DNA of 64,000 nucleotides. It comes from an uncultured Oscillospiraceae bacterium. Lineage in GTDB: Bacteria; Bacillota; Clostridia; Oscillospirales; Acutalibacteraceae. The DNA lies in assembly GCA_948471095.1 (NCBI GenBank), contig CAOKRG010000007.1, positions 16,110-80,109 of the forward strand, read 5' to 3'. Shown here piece by piece: positions 41,690 to 50,850 of this stretch (the stretch's first letter is position 1; each line of letters begins with the position of its first letter). A program made the translations under genes and the position numbers. A model generated the notes under the pieces. It made no database searches, had not been told where the DNA came from, and was given only the letters and a program-made list of their open reading frames with translations.

Positions 41690-43490
41690 TGTGCTCCGCT
41701 CCTTCCTCATCCAGTTTTTGCAGGTCCACCATTTTTTGGTAGTCGGGGCAGTTCTGGTAGAGCTCCTGGTGGGTTCCCACGGCTACCAATTTCCCCTGGT
41801 CGATAAAGAGAATCTTGTCCATCTGCTCAATGGTGGAGATGCGGTGGGCGATCAAAATGGTGGTCTTTCCGGCCCGGGTCTTCCGCAGGTTGCCCAGAAT
41901 GGCCCGCTCGGTGCGGGTGTCCACCGCGGAGACCGAGTCGTCCAAGATCAGAATGGGCGCCTCCTTCATCAGGGCCCGGGCAATGGAGATGCGCTGCTTC
42001 TGTCCGCCGGACACAGTCACACCCCGTTCGCCCAGCACGGTCTCGTAGCCCTGCTGAAAGTCCTCCACGTCCCCGGCCACGTCCGCCATTTGGGCATATT
42101 CCCGCACGGCCTCCCGGTTCCATTCCTGCACGCCGAAGGCGATGTTCCGCTCGATGGTGTCGGAGAAGAGGAAGTTGTCCTGGGGCACATAGGCGCAGCC
42201 CTCCCGCAGGGACCGGATGGTCACGTCGTTCACGTCCTTGCCGTCCACGAAGATGGAGCCGTCCCTCACGTTGTAGGTGCGCAGAATCAGGTCCACCAAG
42301 GTGGTCTTGCCGGAGCCGGTCTTGCCCACCAGGCCCACGTTTTCCCCGGCCTCGATTTTAAAGGAGACGTTTTCCAAAGCGTCGTATTCCCCGTCCGGGT
42401 AGCGGAAGGTCAGGTTCCGGAACTCGATGGAGCCCTTGATCTGGGGCAGATCCTGGGCCCCGGGCCGGTCCACCACCGTTACCTTGGCGTCCAGCAGCTC
42501 GCTGACCCGGTTGAGGGAGGCCTTGCCCCGGCTGGTCATGTCGATGAGCTCGCTGACCGCCATAATGGGCCACACTACCGCGTTAAAGTAGCCGATGAAC
42601 TCCACCAGCTGCCCAGCGTTAAAATAGCCCTGATACACCAGGTAGCCGCCGTAGCCCAAAATGACGCAGATCACGCTTTCAATAAACAGAGTGACAAAAA
42701 TGCGGAACAGCACCACGGTCTTGGTGTGGTCTATGTTGGCAATTTCGTTTTCCCGGTTCAGCTTTTTAAAAGCCAGCAGCTCCTTGGATTCCTTTACAAA
42801 GGCCTTGATCACCGCGATGCCGGAGAAGCTCTCCTGGGCAAAGTCCGAGAGGTTGGAAAAAGCTTCCTGGCGGATATCCCATTTTTTCATCATGCGCTTG
42901 CCCACCATGGTGGCCATGGCCAACAGAAGCGCCATGGGAATCATGGAGAAGACCGTGAGCAGGCGGTTCATGTTCCACATCTTGATCACGGCCAAAGAGC
43001 CCATAAACAGCGCGTCGAAGAACATGAGCACGCCCCAGCCGAAGCAGTCCTGCACCGTGTCCAGGTCGTTGGTGAAAAGGCTCATCAGGTTGCCCACCTT
43101 GTTCACCTGGTAGTAGTCCCGGGAGAGGTTTTTGGCGTTGTCAAACATGCGGTTGCGCAGGTCCGCCTCCAGCTTGACCGCCGAGCCCATAAAGGCGATG
43201 CGCCACACAAAGCGGCCGGCCACAATGGCCAAAATCACCCCCACCATGGGCATGCAGATCCGGTCCAGCAGGAAGTCCATGTCAAAGGGCACGGTGGCGC
43301 CGTCCACCTCCACGAAGCCGTGGTTGACGCCGTTGATGACCATCTGGTACAGGTTGGGGATCACCAGCTGGAAGTAGTCCACCACGATGAGCGAACACAG
43401 GCCCAGCAGCAGGACCCAGCCGAAGCGTATGTAGTACCGGTTGATGTGTCTGCCAAATATCACGGGTCTTTCCTCCTTTTTCATCTTCAT
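41682..43490 (-). CDS. ABC exporter half, degenerate Walker B subunit
   Basis: A 602-residue fused permease-ATPase, first gene of the pair. It has six membrane helices in residues 20-320. Walker A is VGKTGSGKTT, signature VSGGQKQR is canonical, and Walker B is ILILDDSVSAVD with Asp in place of the catalytic Glu. This complements the downstream subunit. Together they would form one drug or lipid exporter. An extended -10 element (TGCTATAAT on the minus strand, 43513-43521) lies shortly upstream. Confidence 0.93.
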   Translation of the reverse strand: MKMKKEERPVIFGRHINRYYIRFGWVLLLGLCSLIVVDYFQLVIPNLYQMVINGVNHGFVEVDGATVPFDMDFLLDRICMPMVGVILAIVAGRFVWRIAFMGSAVKLEADLRNRMFDNAKNLSRDYYQVNKVGNLMSLFTNDLDTVQDCFGWGVLMFFDALFMGSLAVIKMWNMNRLLTVFSMIPMALLLAMATMVGKRMMKKWDIRQEAFSNLSDFAQESFSGIAVIKAFVKESKELLAFKKLNRENEIANIDHTKTVVLFRIFVTLFIESVICVILGYGGYLVYQGYFNAGQLVEFIGYFNAVVWPIMAVSELIDMTSRGKASLNRVSELLDAKVTVVDRPGAQDLPQIKGSIEFRNLTFRYPDGEYDALENVSFKIEAGENVGLVGKTGSGKTTLVDLILRTYNVRDGSIFVDGKDVNDVTIRSLREGCAYVPQDNFLFSDTIERNIAFGVQEWNREAVREYAQMADVAGDVEDFQQGYETVLGERGVTVSGGQKQRISIARALMKEAPILILDDSVSAVDTRTERAILGNLRKTRAGKTTILIAHRISTIEQMDKILFIDQGKLVAVGTHQELYQNCPDYQKMVDLQKLDEEGAEHNA

Positions 43491-43731
43491 AAATTTATAT
43501 CCACAAGGCAGTATTATAGCACAGTTTTTCCGTTTTTTCCAGCCCCTTTATAAAGATTTCCCCTGCTTTTTATAAAAAATTCCGAATCTCGGAAGCGCGG
43601 GAAAGACGGTTTATAAAGTTTATAAACCTAACCGGGACGCAGGGCGCGGCCGCTCCCGCCGCGCTCGTTGGCTGCGAAATCCGCCTCGTCCCCCCTTGGC
43701 CGTGCCCCGCGCCCCACCTATTCCCCGCACA

Positions 43732-43781
43732 AAAAAACCGCCCCTTCCGCATTCCCGGCTAGGAAAGCAGGAGGGGCGGGA
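43732..43781 (-). terminator. Terminator downstream of the response-regulator gene
   Basis: On the minus strand CCCGCCCCT/AGGGGCGG arms (outer positions 43739-43781) are followed by seven T. A second hairpin with 14-bp arms lies at 43805-43842, directly after the stop codon. These and the exporter promoter account for the 43491-43870 gap, which otherwise holds no gene. Confidence 0.75.
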
Positions 43782-43870
43782 ATCCGGCCGGGCCGAAAAG
43801 GACCGCCCAGACCGCGTTTACAGGCTGGAAACGCGGTCTGGGTGGCCGCGCGTCCTGAAAGCGGGCCCCC

Positions 43871-45397
43871 TCAATCCGGAGGCTGGGGCGGGTTCCTTCT
43901 GCGGAACTCCGAGGGAGAGAGGGAAAAGTGGTCCCGGAACAGCTGGGAGAAATAAGAAAAATTGCCGTACCCCAGCTCAGCGGCGATCTGGCTGACCGGT
44001 TTGTCCGAGTGGGTCAGCATCTCCTTGGCGGCGTTCATTTTGACATCCGTAATATACTCCACCAGGGATTGGCCGGTTTTTTGGCGGAAGACCCGGGAGA
44101 GGTATTCCGGGCTCACATGGATGCTCTCCGAAACCTGGTTGCGGCTGATCTCGCCTAAAGCATGGCTTTTCACATAGGCTTTGGCCCGCTCGACCACCGT
44201 GGCGTCGTCTCCCAGCTCCAGCAGGCGGCAGACCTGCCGGTTGACGCCATCCACCCAGGCAAGCAGCTGCGGCAGGGAGTGGGCGGCGTCCTCCTGAAAG
44301 AAGCCTTCCAGCTTTTGGAAGGGGATCTGCTTCTGGTTCAGGAAAATTCCCAGCATTTGGAGATAGTGCTGATAGAACCGGGAGAGGAAGTCCCGGTTGA
44401 GCTGGGAACAGGACTCCAGGTACCGTTTCACGTGGGCGGTAGCTCCTTTCGGTTCCCCCTGGCCCAGCAGGATGGTCCACAGCGGGAAGTCCGGCTTCGG
44501 CTCCGCCCAGGCGGGGGGCCCGCCCTCCCGCTGGGAGGGAAAGAAAAAGACTCCCGAGGATTTTACGATGTTCCGCTCTGTCTGCAAAAGCGTGAGAATC
44601 TCCGGCCGCAGCCCCTCCAGCGGGACCTCCCGGCCCGCGCAGAGAAGGAACTCGGCCAATAGGGCGGCGGCCGCCGTTTCCAGAAAGGACCAGAGGGCCT
44701 GGGAAAGGGCCTCCCGGGGCATGCCGCCCGGGAAGAGGAGCAGGATTTGGCGGGACAGAAGCAGGGGGCGGCAGAGGAGCTGGGGGAAGGAGTCCGCCGC
44801 GATATTGACCACCGCCGGCCTGGTGTCCCAGAAGCTGTTCTCCTCCTGTTTTTGAAAATCCGTCTTGCTGGCGGCCAGCACGGGGACGCAGGCGTATTCC
44901 GGCGTGATGGACACATGGAGCCGGTGGGCGGCGCGCCGGATGGAATCCGGCAGGGGGAGGACCTCCCCTTGGACCAGCTGGCGGAAAAAGGCCAGCTGCC
45001 GGTCTCCCTTTTCCGATTGCATGTCCTTTAGGCGGGCGGCGGCCTTGCCTACCGCCTGTTTGACCTCCTCGAAGGAAACCGGCTTTAGGATGTATTCCAT
45101 GGTTTCCAGGGAGAGGGCCTCCTTGGCGTAGGCAAAGTTGGCATGGCCGGTGAGAAAAATGCTGATGGTGCCGTAGCCCCGCTCCCGCATCCAGTGCAGC
45201 AGCTCCAGGCCGCTGCCCGCGGGCATTTCTATATCGCAGAGCATAATGTCGACCCGCTCCTTGCCAAAGACCTTTTGCGCCTGGCTCATGCTGAATGCGG
45301 TGAACACCCGCGTGACGCCCAGGGAGCCCCAGTCGATGGAATCCCGCAGGCGCTTTACGGTAAGGTCCTCGTCGTCAACGATCAAAAGATGCGCCAT
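43871..45397 (-). CDS. YesN-type response regulator with AraC DNA-binding domain
   Basis: A 508-residue transcription factor. The receiver domain (1-120) has acidic residues at 8-10 and the phosphoacceptor Asp at about 55 in MLCDIEMP, plus LTGHANF and the Lys in YILKPVSF. A long middle region follows. The C-terminal AraC domain (about 405-505) has two helix-turn-helices: ISRNQVSESIHVSPEYLSRV and KPVSQIAAELGYGNFSYFSQ. It lies 12 bases after the sensor kinase gene and would control the divergent ABC importer operon starting at 47315, as YesN/YesM pairs do. Confidence 0.93.
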   Translation of the reverse strand: MAHLLIVDDEDLTVKRLRDSIDWGSLGVTRVFTAFSMSQAQKVFGKERVDIMLCDIEMPAGSGLELLHWMRERGYGTISIFLTGHANFAYAKEALSLETMEYILKPVSFEEVKQAVGKAAARLKDMQSEKGDRQLAFFRQLVQGEVLPLPDSIRRAAHRLHVSITPEYACVPVLAASKTDFQKQEENSFWDTRPAVVNIAADSFPQLLCRPLLLSRQILLLFPGGMPREALSQALWSFLETAAAALLAEFLLCAGREVPLEGLRPEILTLLQTERNIVKSSGVFFFPSQREGGPPAWAEPKPDFPLWTILLGQGEPKGATAHVKRYLESCSQLNRDFLSRFYQHYLQMLGIFLNQKQIPFQKLEGFFQEDAAHSLPQLLAWVDGVNRQVCRLLELGDDATVVERAKAYVKSHALGEISRNQVSESIHVSPEYLSRVFRQKTGQSLVEYITDVKMNAAKEMLTHSDKPVSQIAAELGYGNFSYFSQLFRDHFSLSPSEFRRRNPPQPPD

Positions 45398-45409
45398 AAG
45401 AACGCCTCC

Positions 45410-47098
45410 TCATTGAATTGGGATGATGATGGTGGTCTGGGCCCCTCCGCCGGGAGGGTTGGACAGGGTCAGGCTGGCCTGGTCCTGGTAGAGCAGCGCC
45501 AGCCTCCTGCGCACGTTCTCTATGCCCACATGGGAGTCCCCGGGGGAGTCCGGCTGCGCCCCGCTCAAAATATGGGCGGGATAGCCGGGGCCGTTGTCCC
45601 GAATGGTCACCGTCAGCCTGTTTCTGGGGCCGAGGCGGGCGTCGACCGCCACCTGTACGGAGTTCTCCCCGGTAAACGCGTACTTCATGGAGTTTTCCAC
45701 AAAGGTCTGCAACAAAAACAAGGGGACCCGCTGTTCGGTCAGCTCCTGGGGAATCCGGCAGCAAACCGAAAGCCGGTTGCTGTAGCGCAGCTTTTGTATG
45801 GCCACATAGCTCTCCATATGCTGAATCTCGTCCCGCAGGGGCACCAGGTCCGAGTGGGATTTTAACGAGTAGCGGAAATACTTTGTCAAGGCCAGCACCA
45901 TTTTCTGTATGGTGGGAAAGTCCGAGACCTGGGCCAGGCTGTAGATCACATTGAGGCTGTTGATGTAGAAATGGGGGGTCAGCTGCAGCCGCAGAAACTG
46001 CATTTCCGTCCGCTGGGCGTCCAGCTGCTTTTCATAGGCGGAGATTTTCAGCTGGCTGATCTCCGAGGCCATCCGGTTAAAGGTAGCGCCGATCAGCTGG
46101 AACTCCTTATAGACTCGGGGCTGCTGAAAGCGGATGGACAGGTTTCCGTGGCCGAAGTCCTGCATCACGGAGCAGATCTGCCGGGTGGGGGCCACCACCC
46201 GGCGGTGGATCAGGAGCAGGAAGAGGGGAGCCGCCAGGGCCAGGAGGACCGTGACCAGGGCGGTTACGTCCTGGAAGGTGTCGAGCCCCTTTAGGATGCT
46301 GGTGGTGTGCAGCAGGGCCACCAGGGACAGTTCCCCGCTGTCCAGGGAGGCGGCGATGGTGTTATAGGTTTCCCCGTCAAAGCGGCAGGAGCCAAAAGAC
46401 CGCTGGCTTTTTTGCAGGTCGAACTGCTGGGCGAACTGCGGGTAGCCGGAGAACAGGGGCGCGCCCGACTGGGACACCAGCCCCACGTAGTCCAGCTTCT
46501 GAATTTCCGGCTCCCCGAGGTAGCTTAAGAATTTGGTGATGTCGATCCAGACCCCTATGTCATAGCTGCCGCGCCGCAAAATGCGCAGAAGGCAGAAATC
46601 CTTCCCGATCTGGATTCCGGTCCAGCCGGAAAGCCCGCCGCTTTCAAACTCCTGGGCGTAGGCCTTCGTCTGGGACACCAGGGCCTGTTTTTTGGCCAGG
46701 TTGTCGTAGCTTACCATGCTGGCGGTCAGCTGGTCCCGCTTTGGGCTGTAGGTGAACACCCCGTCCAAAAAATCATACGTCCCCAAGATCTCTCCCAAGG
46801 TGTTGCGTACCCGCATCTGGCTCAATACCTGTTCGTCCTGGGAGGAGAGGCCGGGAGAGTCCGGCGCGTCCTTCACGTCCGTGTTCAGCAGGTTCTTCTC
46901 GATCATCCCCAAAATGGAGTCCACCTGGTTGCCAAACAAGGAGATGGTATTCCGCCCCAGGCTTGCCGCCTGGCTTTGCAGCAGCCAGGCGGAGTAGACG
47001 TTGCTGACCACCAGCAGGGCAAGCAGCGGAAGAATGACCGATGCCAGCAAAAGCGGGATGCCGGTCCGGATGCTGTTGGAAAAGGAAAATTTCTTCAT
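45410..47098 (-). CDS. YesM-type sensor histidine kinase
   Basis: A 562-residue membrane kinase. A first helix (about 12-35) and a second (about 285-305) enclose an extracellular sensing domain. The HAMP domain (about 305-360) is followed by the LytS/YesM His-kinase region with LQLTPHFYINSLNVIYSL (phospho-His near 375) and an ATPase domain with VENSMKYAF, DNGPGYP and GIENVRRRL. GAGGTGAT precedes ATG 47098; the open frame upstream to 47218 lacks such a site. It likely senses an oligosaccharide directly or through the binding protein encoded across the divergent gap. Confidence 0.92.
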   Translation of the reverse strand: MKKFSFSNSIRTGIPLLLASVILPLLALLVVSNVYSAWLLQSQAASLGRNTISLFGNQVDSILGMIEKNLLNTDVKDAPDSPGLSSQDEQVLSQMRVRNTLGEILGTYDFLDGVFTYSPKRDQLTASMVSYDNLAKKQALVSQTKAYAQEFESGGLSGWTGIQIGKDFCLLRILRRGSYDIGVWIDITKFLSYLGEPEIQKLDYVGLVSQSGAPLFSGYPQFAQQFDLQKSQRSFGSCRFDGETYNTIAASLDSGELSLVALLHTTSILKGLDTFQDVTALVTVLLALAAPLFLLLIHRRVVAPTRQICSVMQDFGHGNLSIRFQQPRVYKEFQLIGATFNRMASEISQLKISAYEKQLDAQRTEMQFLRLQLTPHFYINSLNVIYSLAQVSDFPTIQKMVLALTKYFRYSLKSHSDLVPLRDEIQHMESYVAIQKLRYSNRLSVCCRIPQELTEQRVPLFLLQTFVENSMKYAFTGENSVQVAVDARLGPRNRLTVTIRDNGPGYPAHILSGAQPDSPGDSHVGIENVRRRLALLYQDQASLTLSNPPGGGAQTTIIIPIQ

Positions 47099-47314
47099 TT
47101 TTATCACCTCGCAGATGACAGCTCTTTTTATCATAATAACGGAGAAAACCGCCGGTGTCAAGCCGTATGCCGGCGGGGGAAGGGCGCGTTTCGGAGAAGA
47201 ATGGCATAAAATCGACAATTCAGGTTATAAAAACGGCAGTTTTGGGCAGAGTTTTTTGGCTATAATACAGTTGTCCGGAAGGATGGGATTTCAAAAACAG
47301 AAGGAGGAAACACG

Positions 47315-48892
47315 ATGAAACGTACATGGAAATGGGCCGGCAGGATGTTGGCCCTGTGCCTGGCGGCGGCCCTGCTGTGCTCCATCAGCGCCTGCGGGGG
47401 CAAGCCGCAGGAGAGCGGCGCCGTGGACAGCGGCGGCAGCGCCAGCAGCAAGCGGGAGGAAGCTTCCGCCTCTCAGCCCGAGGAGACCCAGGGCGGGGGC
47501 GGGGAGGAGCCGGTGGAGCTGGTCATGTCCTTTTGGGCCTCTACCGAGCCCGCTGGTCTGAACCAGGTGTTCGAGGCGCTCAGCGAGTACACGAAGGAGA
47601 AGATCGGCGTAACCGTAAAGCCCTTTACGGTCAACATGTCCAACTATCCCCAGCAGATCAACCTGATGCTTTCCAGCGGGGAACAAATCGACCTGATGTG
47701 CTGTTATTATCAGTGGTTCCAGAGCCTATATTCCAAGGGGCACTTGAAAGAGCTGGAATCTCTGGTGGAGTCGGAGGGCCAGGGAATCGTCGACGCCATT
47801 GGGTGGGACTTCTTGAATGCCGGGCGCATCGGCACGGGCCTCTACGGCCTGACCACCAACCGGGACTTGGCCAAGGAATACGGCTTCCTCATTGACAAGG
47901 AGATGGCCCAGAGGAACAACATCGATTTGGACAGCCTCCACAGCTTTAGCGATATGGAGGCGGCGTTTGAGGTCATCAAGGCGAACGAGCCGGGCGTAAC
48001 GCCTGTCATCGGCACGGAGGCGACTTATGCCGCCGAGTACCTCATCCCGGGCGCGGACCTGCTGACGGACGGGCTGGGAGCGCTGCTGGACTATGGCGAG
48101 GATTTGAACGTGGTCAATCTGTATGCCAGCGACGCGTATATGGAGATGGCGAAAATGACGCGGAGCTGGTTTGAAAAAGGCTACATCTCGGAGGACGTGG
48201 TGACCTCCGGCGAGAACGCCCGCTCCTATTTCAAGGCGGGCACCGCTTTCTCGGCCCTTTCCACCTTGAAGCCGGGCTATGCCTTTAAGGAATCCAAGAG
48301 CATCGGCAAGGAGATGGCGCAGGTTGGCGTTATGGCCCCCACCACGAACACCACGGTGGTTCAGTCCATCCAGTGGACGGTTCCGGAAAACACCGATTAC
48401 CCGGAAAAGGCCATGCAGCTGCTGAACCTGATGTATTCCGACGAAACCGTGATGAACCTGCTGGCTTGGGGCATTGAGGGCGAGCACTATGAGGTGCTGG
48501 AAAGCGGCCTGATCGATTACCCGGAAGGCGTCACCGGCGAGACCTCCGGCTACAACCTTAACGCGGGCTGGATGTTCGGCAACCAGTTTATCTCCCATGT
48601 CTGGAACGGCGACTCCCCCACCATTTGGGAGGAGACCGACACGTTTAACCGGGAGGCGAAAAAATCCAACGCCTTTGGGTTCTCCTACGATTCCTCTAAT
48701 GTTAAGACCGAATTGGCCGCCTGCTCCAACGTGGTCAGCGAATACGCCGTGTCCCTTACCTCCGGTCTGGTGGACCCGGAGACGGCCATTCCCGAGTTTG
48801 TAAAGAAGCTGGAAACCGCCGGCATCGATAAGATCATCGCGGAGAAGCAGTCCCAGCTGGACGCTTGGGCGGCGGAAAACGGGAAGAAGTAA
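47315..48892 (+). CDS. Extracellular solute-binding lipoprotein of a sugar ABC importer (LplA-like)
   Basis: A 525-residue lipoprotein. The signal peptide ends in a lipobox ISAC with Cys at 27, then a Ser/Glu-rich linker (28-62). The body is a large class 1 binding protein (PVELVMSFWASTEPAGLNQV onward), in the size range of LplA/YtcQ-type proteins that bind oligosaccharides. It is the first gene of the importer operon. A TATAAT at 47261-47266 lies 48 bases before the start, but its -35 box is poor, consistent with activator control by the adjacent regulator. Confidence 0.92.
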   Translation: MKRTWKWAGRMLALCLAAALLCSISACGGKPQESGAVDSGGSASSKREEASASQPEETQGGGGEEPVELVMSFWASTEPAGLNQVFEALSEYTKEKIGVTVKPFTVNMSNYPQQINLMLSSGEQIDLMCCYYQWFQSLYSKGHLKELESLVESEGQGIVDAIGWDFLNAGRIGTGLYGLTTNRDLAKEYGFLIDKEMAQRNNIDLDSLHSFSDMEAAFEVIKANEPGVTPVIGTEATYAAEYLIPGADLLTDGLGALLDYGEDLNVVNLYASDAYMEMAKMTRSWFEKGYISEDVVTSGENARSYFKAGTAFSALSTLKPGYAFKESKSIGKEMAQVGVMAPTTNTTVVQSIQWTVPENTDYPEKAMQLLNLMYSDETVMNLLAWGIEGEHYEVLESGLIDYPEGVTGETSGYNLNAGWMFGNQFISHVWNGDSPTIWEETDTFNREAKKSNAFGFSYDSSNVKTELAACSNVVSEYAVSLTSGLVDPETAIPEFVKKLETAGIDKIIAEKQSQLDAWAAENGKK

Positions 48893-48921
48893 GAACGGCA
48901 GACAAATTGCGTGTATCCTAT

Positions 48922-48965
48922 GGTTTGCAGGGGCTCCCCACTTTGCGGGGGGCCCCCGCAAAACC
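48922..48965 (+). terminator. Intra-operon hairpin after the binding-protein gene (attenuator or RNA stabiliser)
   Basis: A long stem GGTTTGC-GGGGC-CCCC with GGGG-GCCCC-GCAAAACC arms and small bulges has no T run. It lies in the 95-base gap between the binding-protein and permease genes. Such hairpins keep binding-protein mRNA more abundant than permease mRNA. Confidence 0.65.
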
Positions 48966-48987
48966 AAAAGACTGGAGGAGGACGGCT

Positions 48988-49911
48988 ATGAGGAGCAGAA
49001 GCAAGCCGCGTAAGCTGAAAAGGTTTATCCCGCTTTACCTGATGATGGCGCCATCCCTGCTTTATCTTGTGATAAACAACTACCTGCCCATGTTCGGGCT
49101 GGTCATTGCCTTTAAAAACGTTAATTTCAAAAAAGGCATCCTGGGCAGCGACTGGGCGGGGCTTGAGAATTTCAAATACTTATTCGCCACTCAGGACGCC
49201 TGGGTCATTACCCGGAACACCCTGCTGTATAACATCGCGTTCATTTTTGTCCACACCTTTCTGGCCATCTGCCTGGCGGTTATCCTCAGCGAGCTGACCG
49301 CGAAAAGGAGCAAGCGGATTTACCAAAGCGTCACGCTGCTGCCCTACTTAATTTCCATGGTGATCATCAGCTATCTGGTCAACGCGTTTTTAAGCAGCGA
49401 TACGGGCTTTTTAAACAACAGCGTGCTCCCGCTTTTGGGGATGGAGCCGGTTTCCTGGTACACAGACCCTGGGAAATGGCCCGCCATTCTGGTGATTGTG
49501 GACGCCTGGAAGAACGTGGGGTACCTAAGCATCATCTATTATTCCGCCGTGCTGGGCGTCGACCGGGAATACCTGGAGTGCGCCGCCCTGGAAGGGGCCA
49601 CCAAAATGCAGCAGATCCGAAAGATCATCCTGCCGCTCATATCGCCGGTGATTACGATTATGGTGCTCTTGGCGATCGGGAAAATCTTTTATTCGGATTT
49701 TGGCCTGTTCTATCAGGTGCCCATGGATTCGGGGCCCCTATATTCCACCACCAATGTGATCAGCACCTATGTGTACCGGGGCCTGATGCAGCTGGGGGAT
49801 ATTGGAATGTCCTCCGCGGCCGGGCTCTACCAGTCGGCGGTAGGGTTTGTCTTGGTGCTGATTTCTAACTTGATCGTGCGCAAGCTGGAGCCGGAGAACG
49901 CCTTATTCTGA
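48988..49911 (+). CDS. Sugar ABC transporter permease (LplB-like)
   Basis: A 307-residue inner-membrane permease with six helices. The start FIPLYLMMAPSLLYLVINNY is typical of LplB/YteP proteins. The ATPase-coupling loop is seen at about 205-225 (YLECAALEGATKMQQIRKII, an EAA-type motif). The ATG at 48988 follows GGAGGAGG; an earlier in-frame start at 48865 would overlap the binding-protein gene. No ATPase gene is nearby, so it probably uses a shared MsmX-type ATPase encoded elsewhere. Confidence 0.93.
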   Translation: MRSRSKPRKLKRFIPLYLMMAPSLLYLVINNYLPMFGLVIAFKNVNFKKGILGSDWAGLENFKYLFATQDAWVITRNTLLYNIAFIFVHTFLAICLAVILSELTAKRSKRIYQSVTLLPYLISMVIISYLVNAFLSSDTGFLNNSVLPLLGMEPVSWYTDPGKWPAILVIVDAWKNVGYLSIIYYSAVLGVDREYLECAALEGATKMQQIRKIILPLISPVITIMVLLAIGKIFYSDFGLFYQVPMDSGPLYSTTNVISTYVYRGLMQLGDIGMSSAAGLYQSAVGFVLVLISNLIVRKLEPENALF

Positions 49912-49932
49912 GAGATAGAAAGGAAAAAGCTT

Positions 49933-50823
49933 ATGAAAACACGGGAGGAACGGGTTTTTCAGGCAGTGTCCCATGTGATTATGATTTTCGCTTCCGCTGT
50001 CTGCGTCATCCCCTTTTTACTGCTGATCATTTCGTCCTTTACCGATAACAACACCATCGTGGCAAACGGCTATTCCTTTTTTCCTGAGAAATGGGGTCTG
50101 GAGGCCTACCGCTACCTGCTTCAGCGCAGCGACCAGATTCTGCGGGCCTATGGGATTACGGTCCTGGTGACGGCGGTTGGCACGGTGGGAAACCTGCTGC
50201 TGACCACCATGCTGGCCTACCCCCTCTCCCGGACCGACCTCCCGGGGAGGAAGGCCTTGAGCTTCCTTGTGTTTTTCACCATGCTGTTTAACGGGGGGCT
50301 GGTGCCCACCTATCTGCTGTACACCACCTACCTGGGGGTGAAGAACAGCCTGGCCGGGCTGATCGTTCCCCTCTTGCTGCTCAACGCCTACTGGGTCATG
50401 ATCATGCGCACCTTTTTCCAGAACAGCATTCCAAAGGCGGTCATCGAGTCGGCCCAGATCGACGGCGCTTCCGAAATGCGTATTTTCTGCCAGATCATCC
50501 TGCCCATGGGCAAGCCCATTATCGCTACCGTTTGCCTGTTCGCGGGGATCGCCTACTGGAACGATTGGTATAACGGGATGATCTATGTTACGGAGTCGAA
50601 CCTGTTCAGCATCCAGCAGCTTCTAAACCGGATGCTGTCCGACATCCAGTTCCTGCAGTCCAACTCCTCCATGGCGGGGGCGGCGGATTACATCAGCAAG
50701 ATTCCGGGCACCACGGTGCGCATGGCCATTGCCGTGGTGGGCATTCTGCCCATCCTGGTGGTCTATCCCTTTATGCAGAACAACTTCGTAAAGGGCATCG
50801 CCATTGGGGCGGTGAAAGGCTGA
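49933..50823 (+). CDS. Sugar ABC transporter permease (YtcP-like)
   Basis: A 296-residue permease with six helices, partner of the preceding one. VSHVIMIFASAVCVIPFLLL is the first helix, and VIESAQIDGASEMRIFCQII is the EAA coupling loop. Ends in the family tail FVKGIAIGAVKG. Spaced 21 bases from the upstream permease, with AAAGGAAA before the ATG. Together the two would form the channel of an oligosaccharide importer. Confidence 0.93.
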   Translation: MKTREERVFQAVSHVIMIFASAVCVIPFLLLIISSFTDNNTIVANGYSFFPEKWGLEAYRYLLQRSDQILRAYGITVLVTAVGTVGNLLLTTMLAYPLSRTDLPGRKALSFLVFFTMLFNGGLVPTYLLYTTYLGVKNSLAGLIVPLLLLNAYWVMIMRTFFQNSIPKAVIESAQIDGASEMRIFCQIILPMGKPIIATVCLFAGIAYWNDWYNGMIYVTESNLFSIQQLLNRMLSDIQFLQSNSSMAGAADYISKIPGTTVRMAIAVVGILPILVVYPFMQNNFVKGIAIGAVKG

Positions 50824-50850
50824 TTGACTTTTAACAGAAGGGGTGATATT

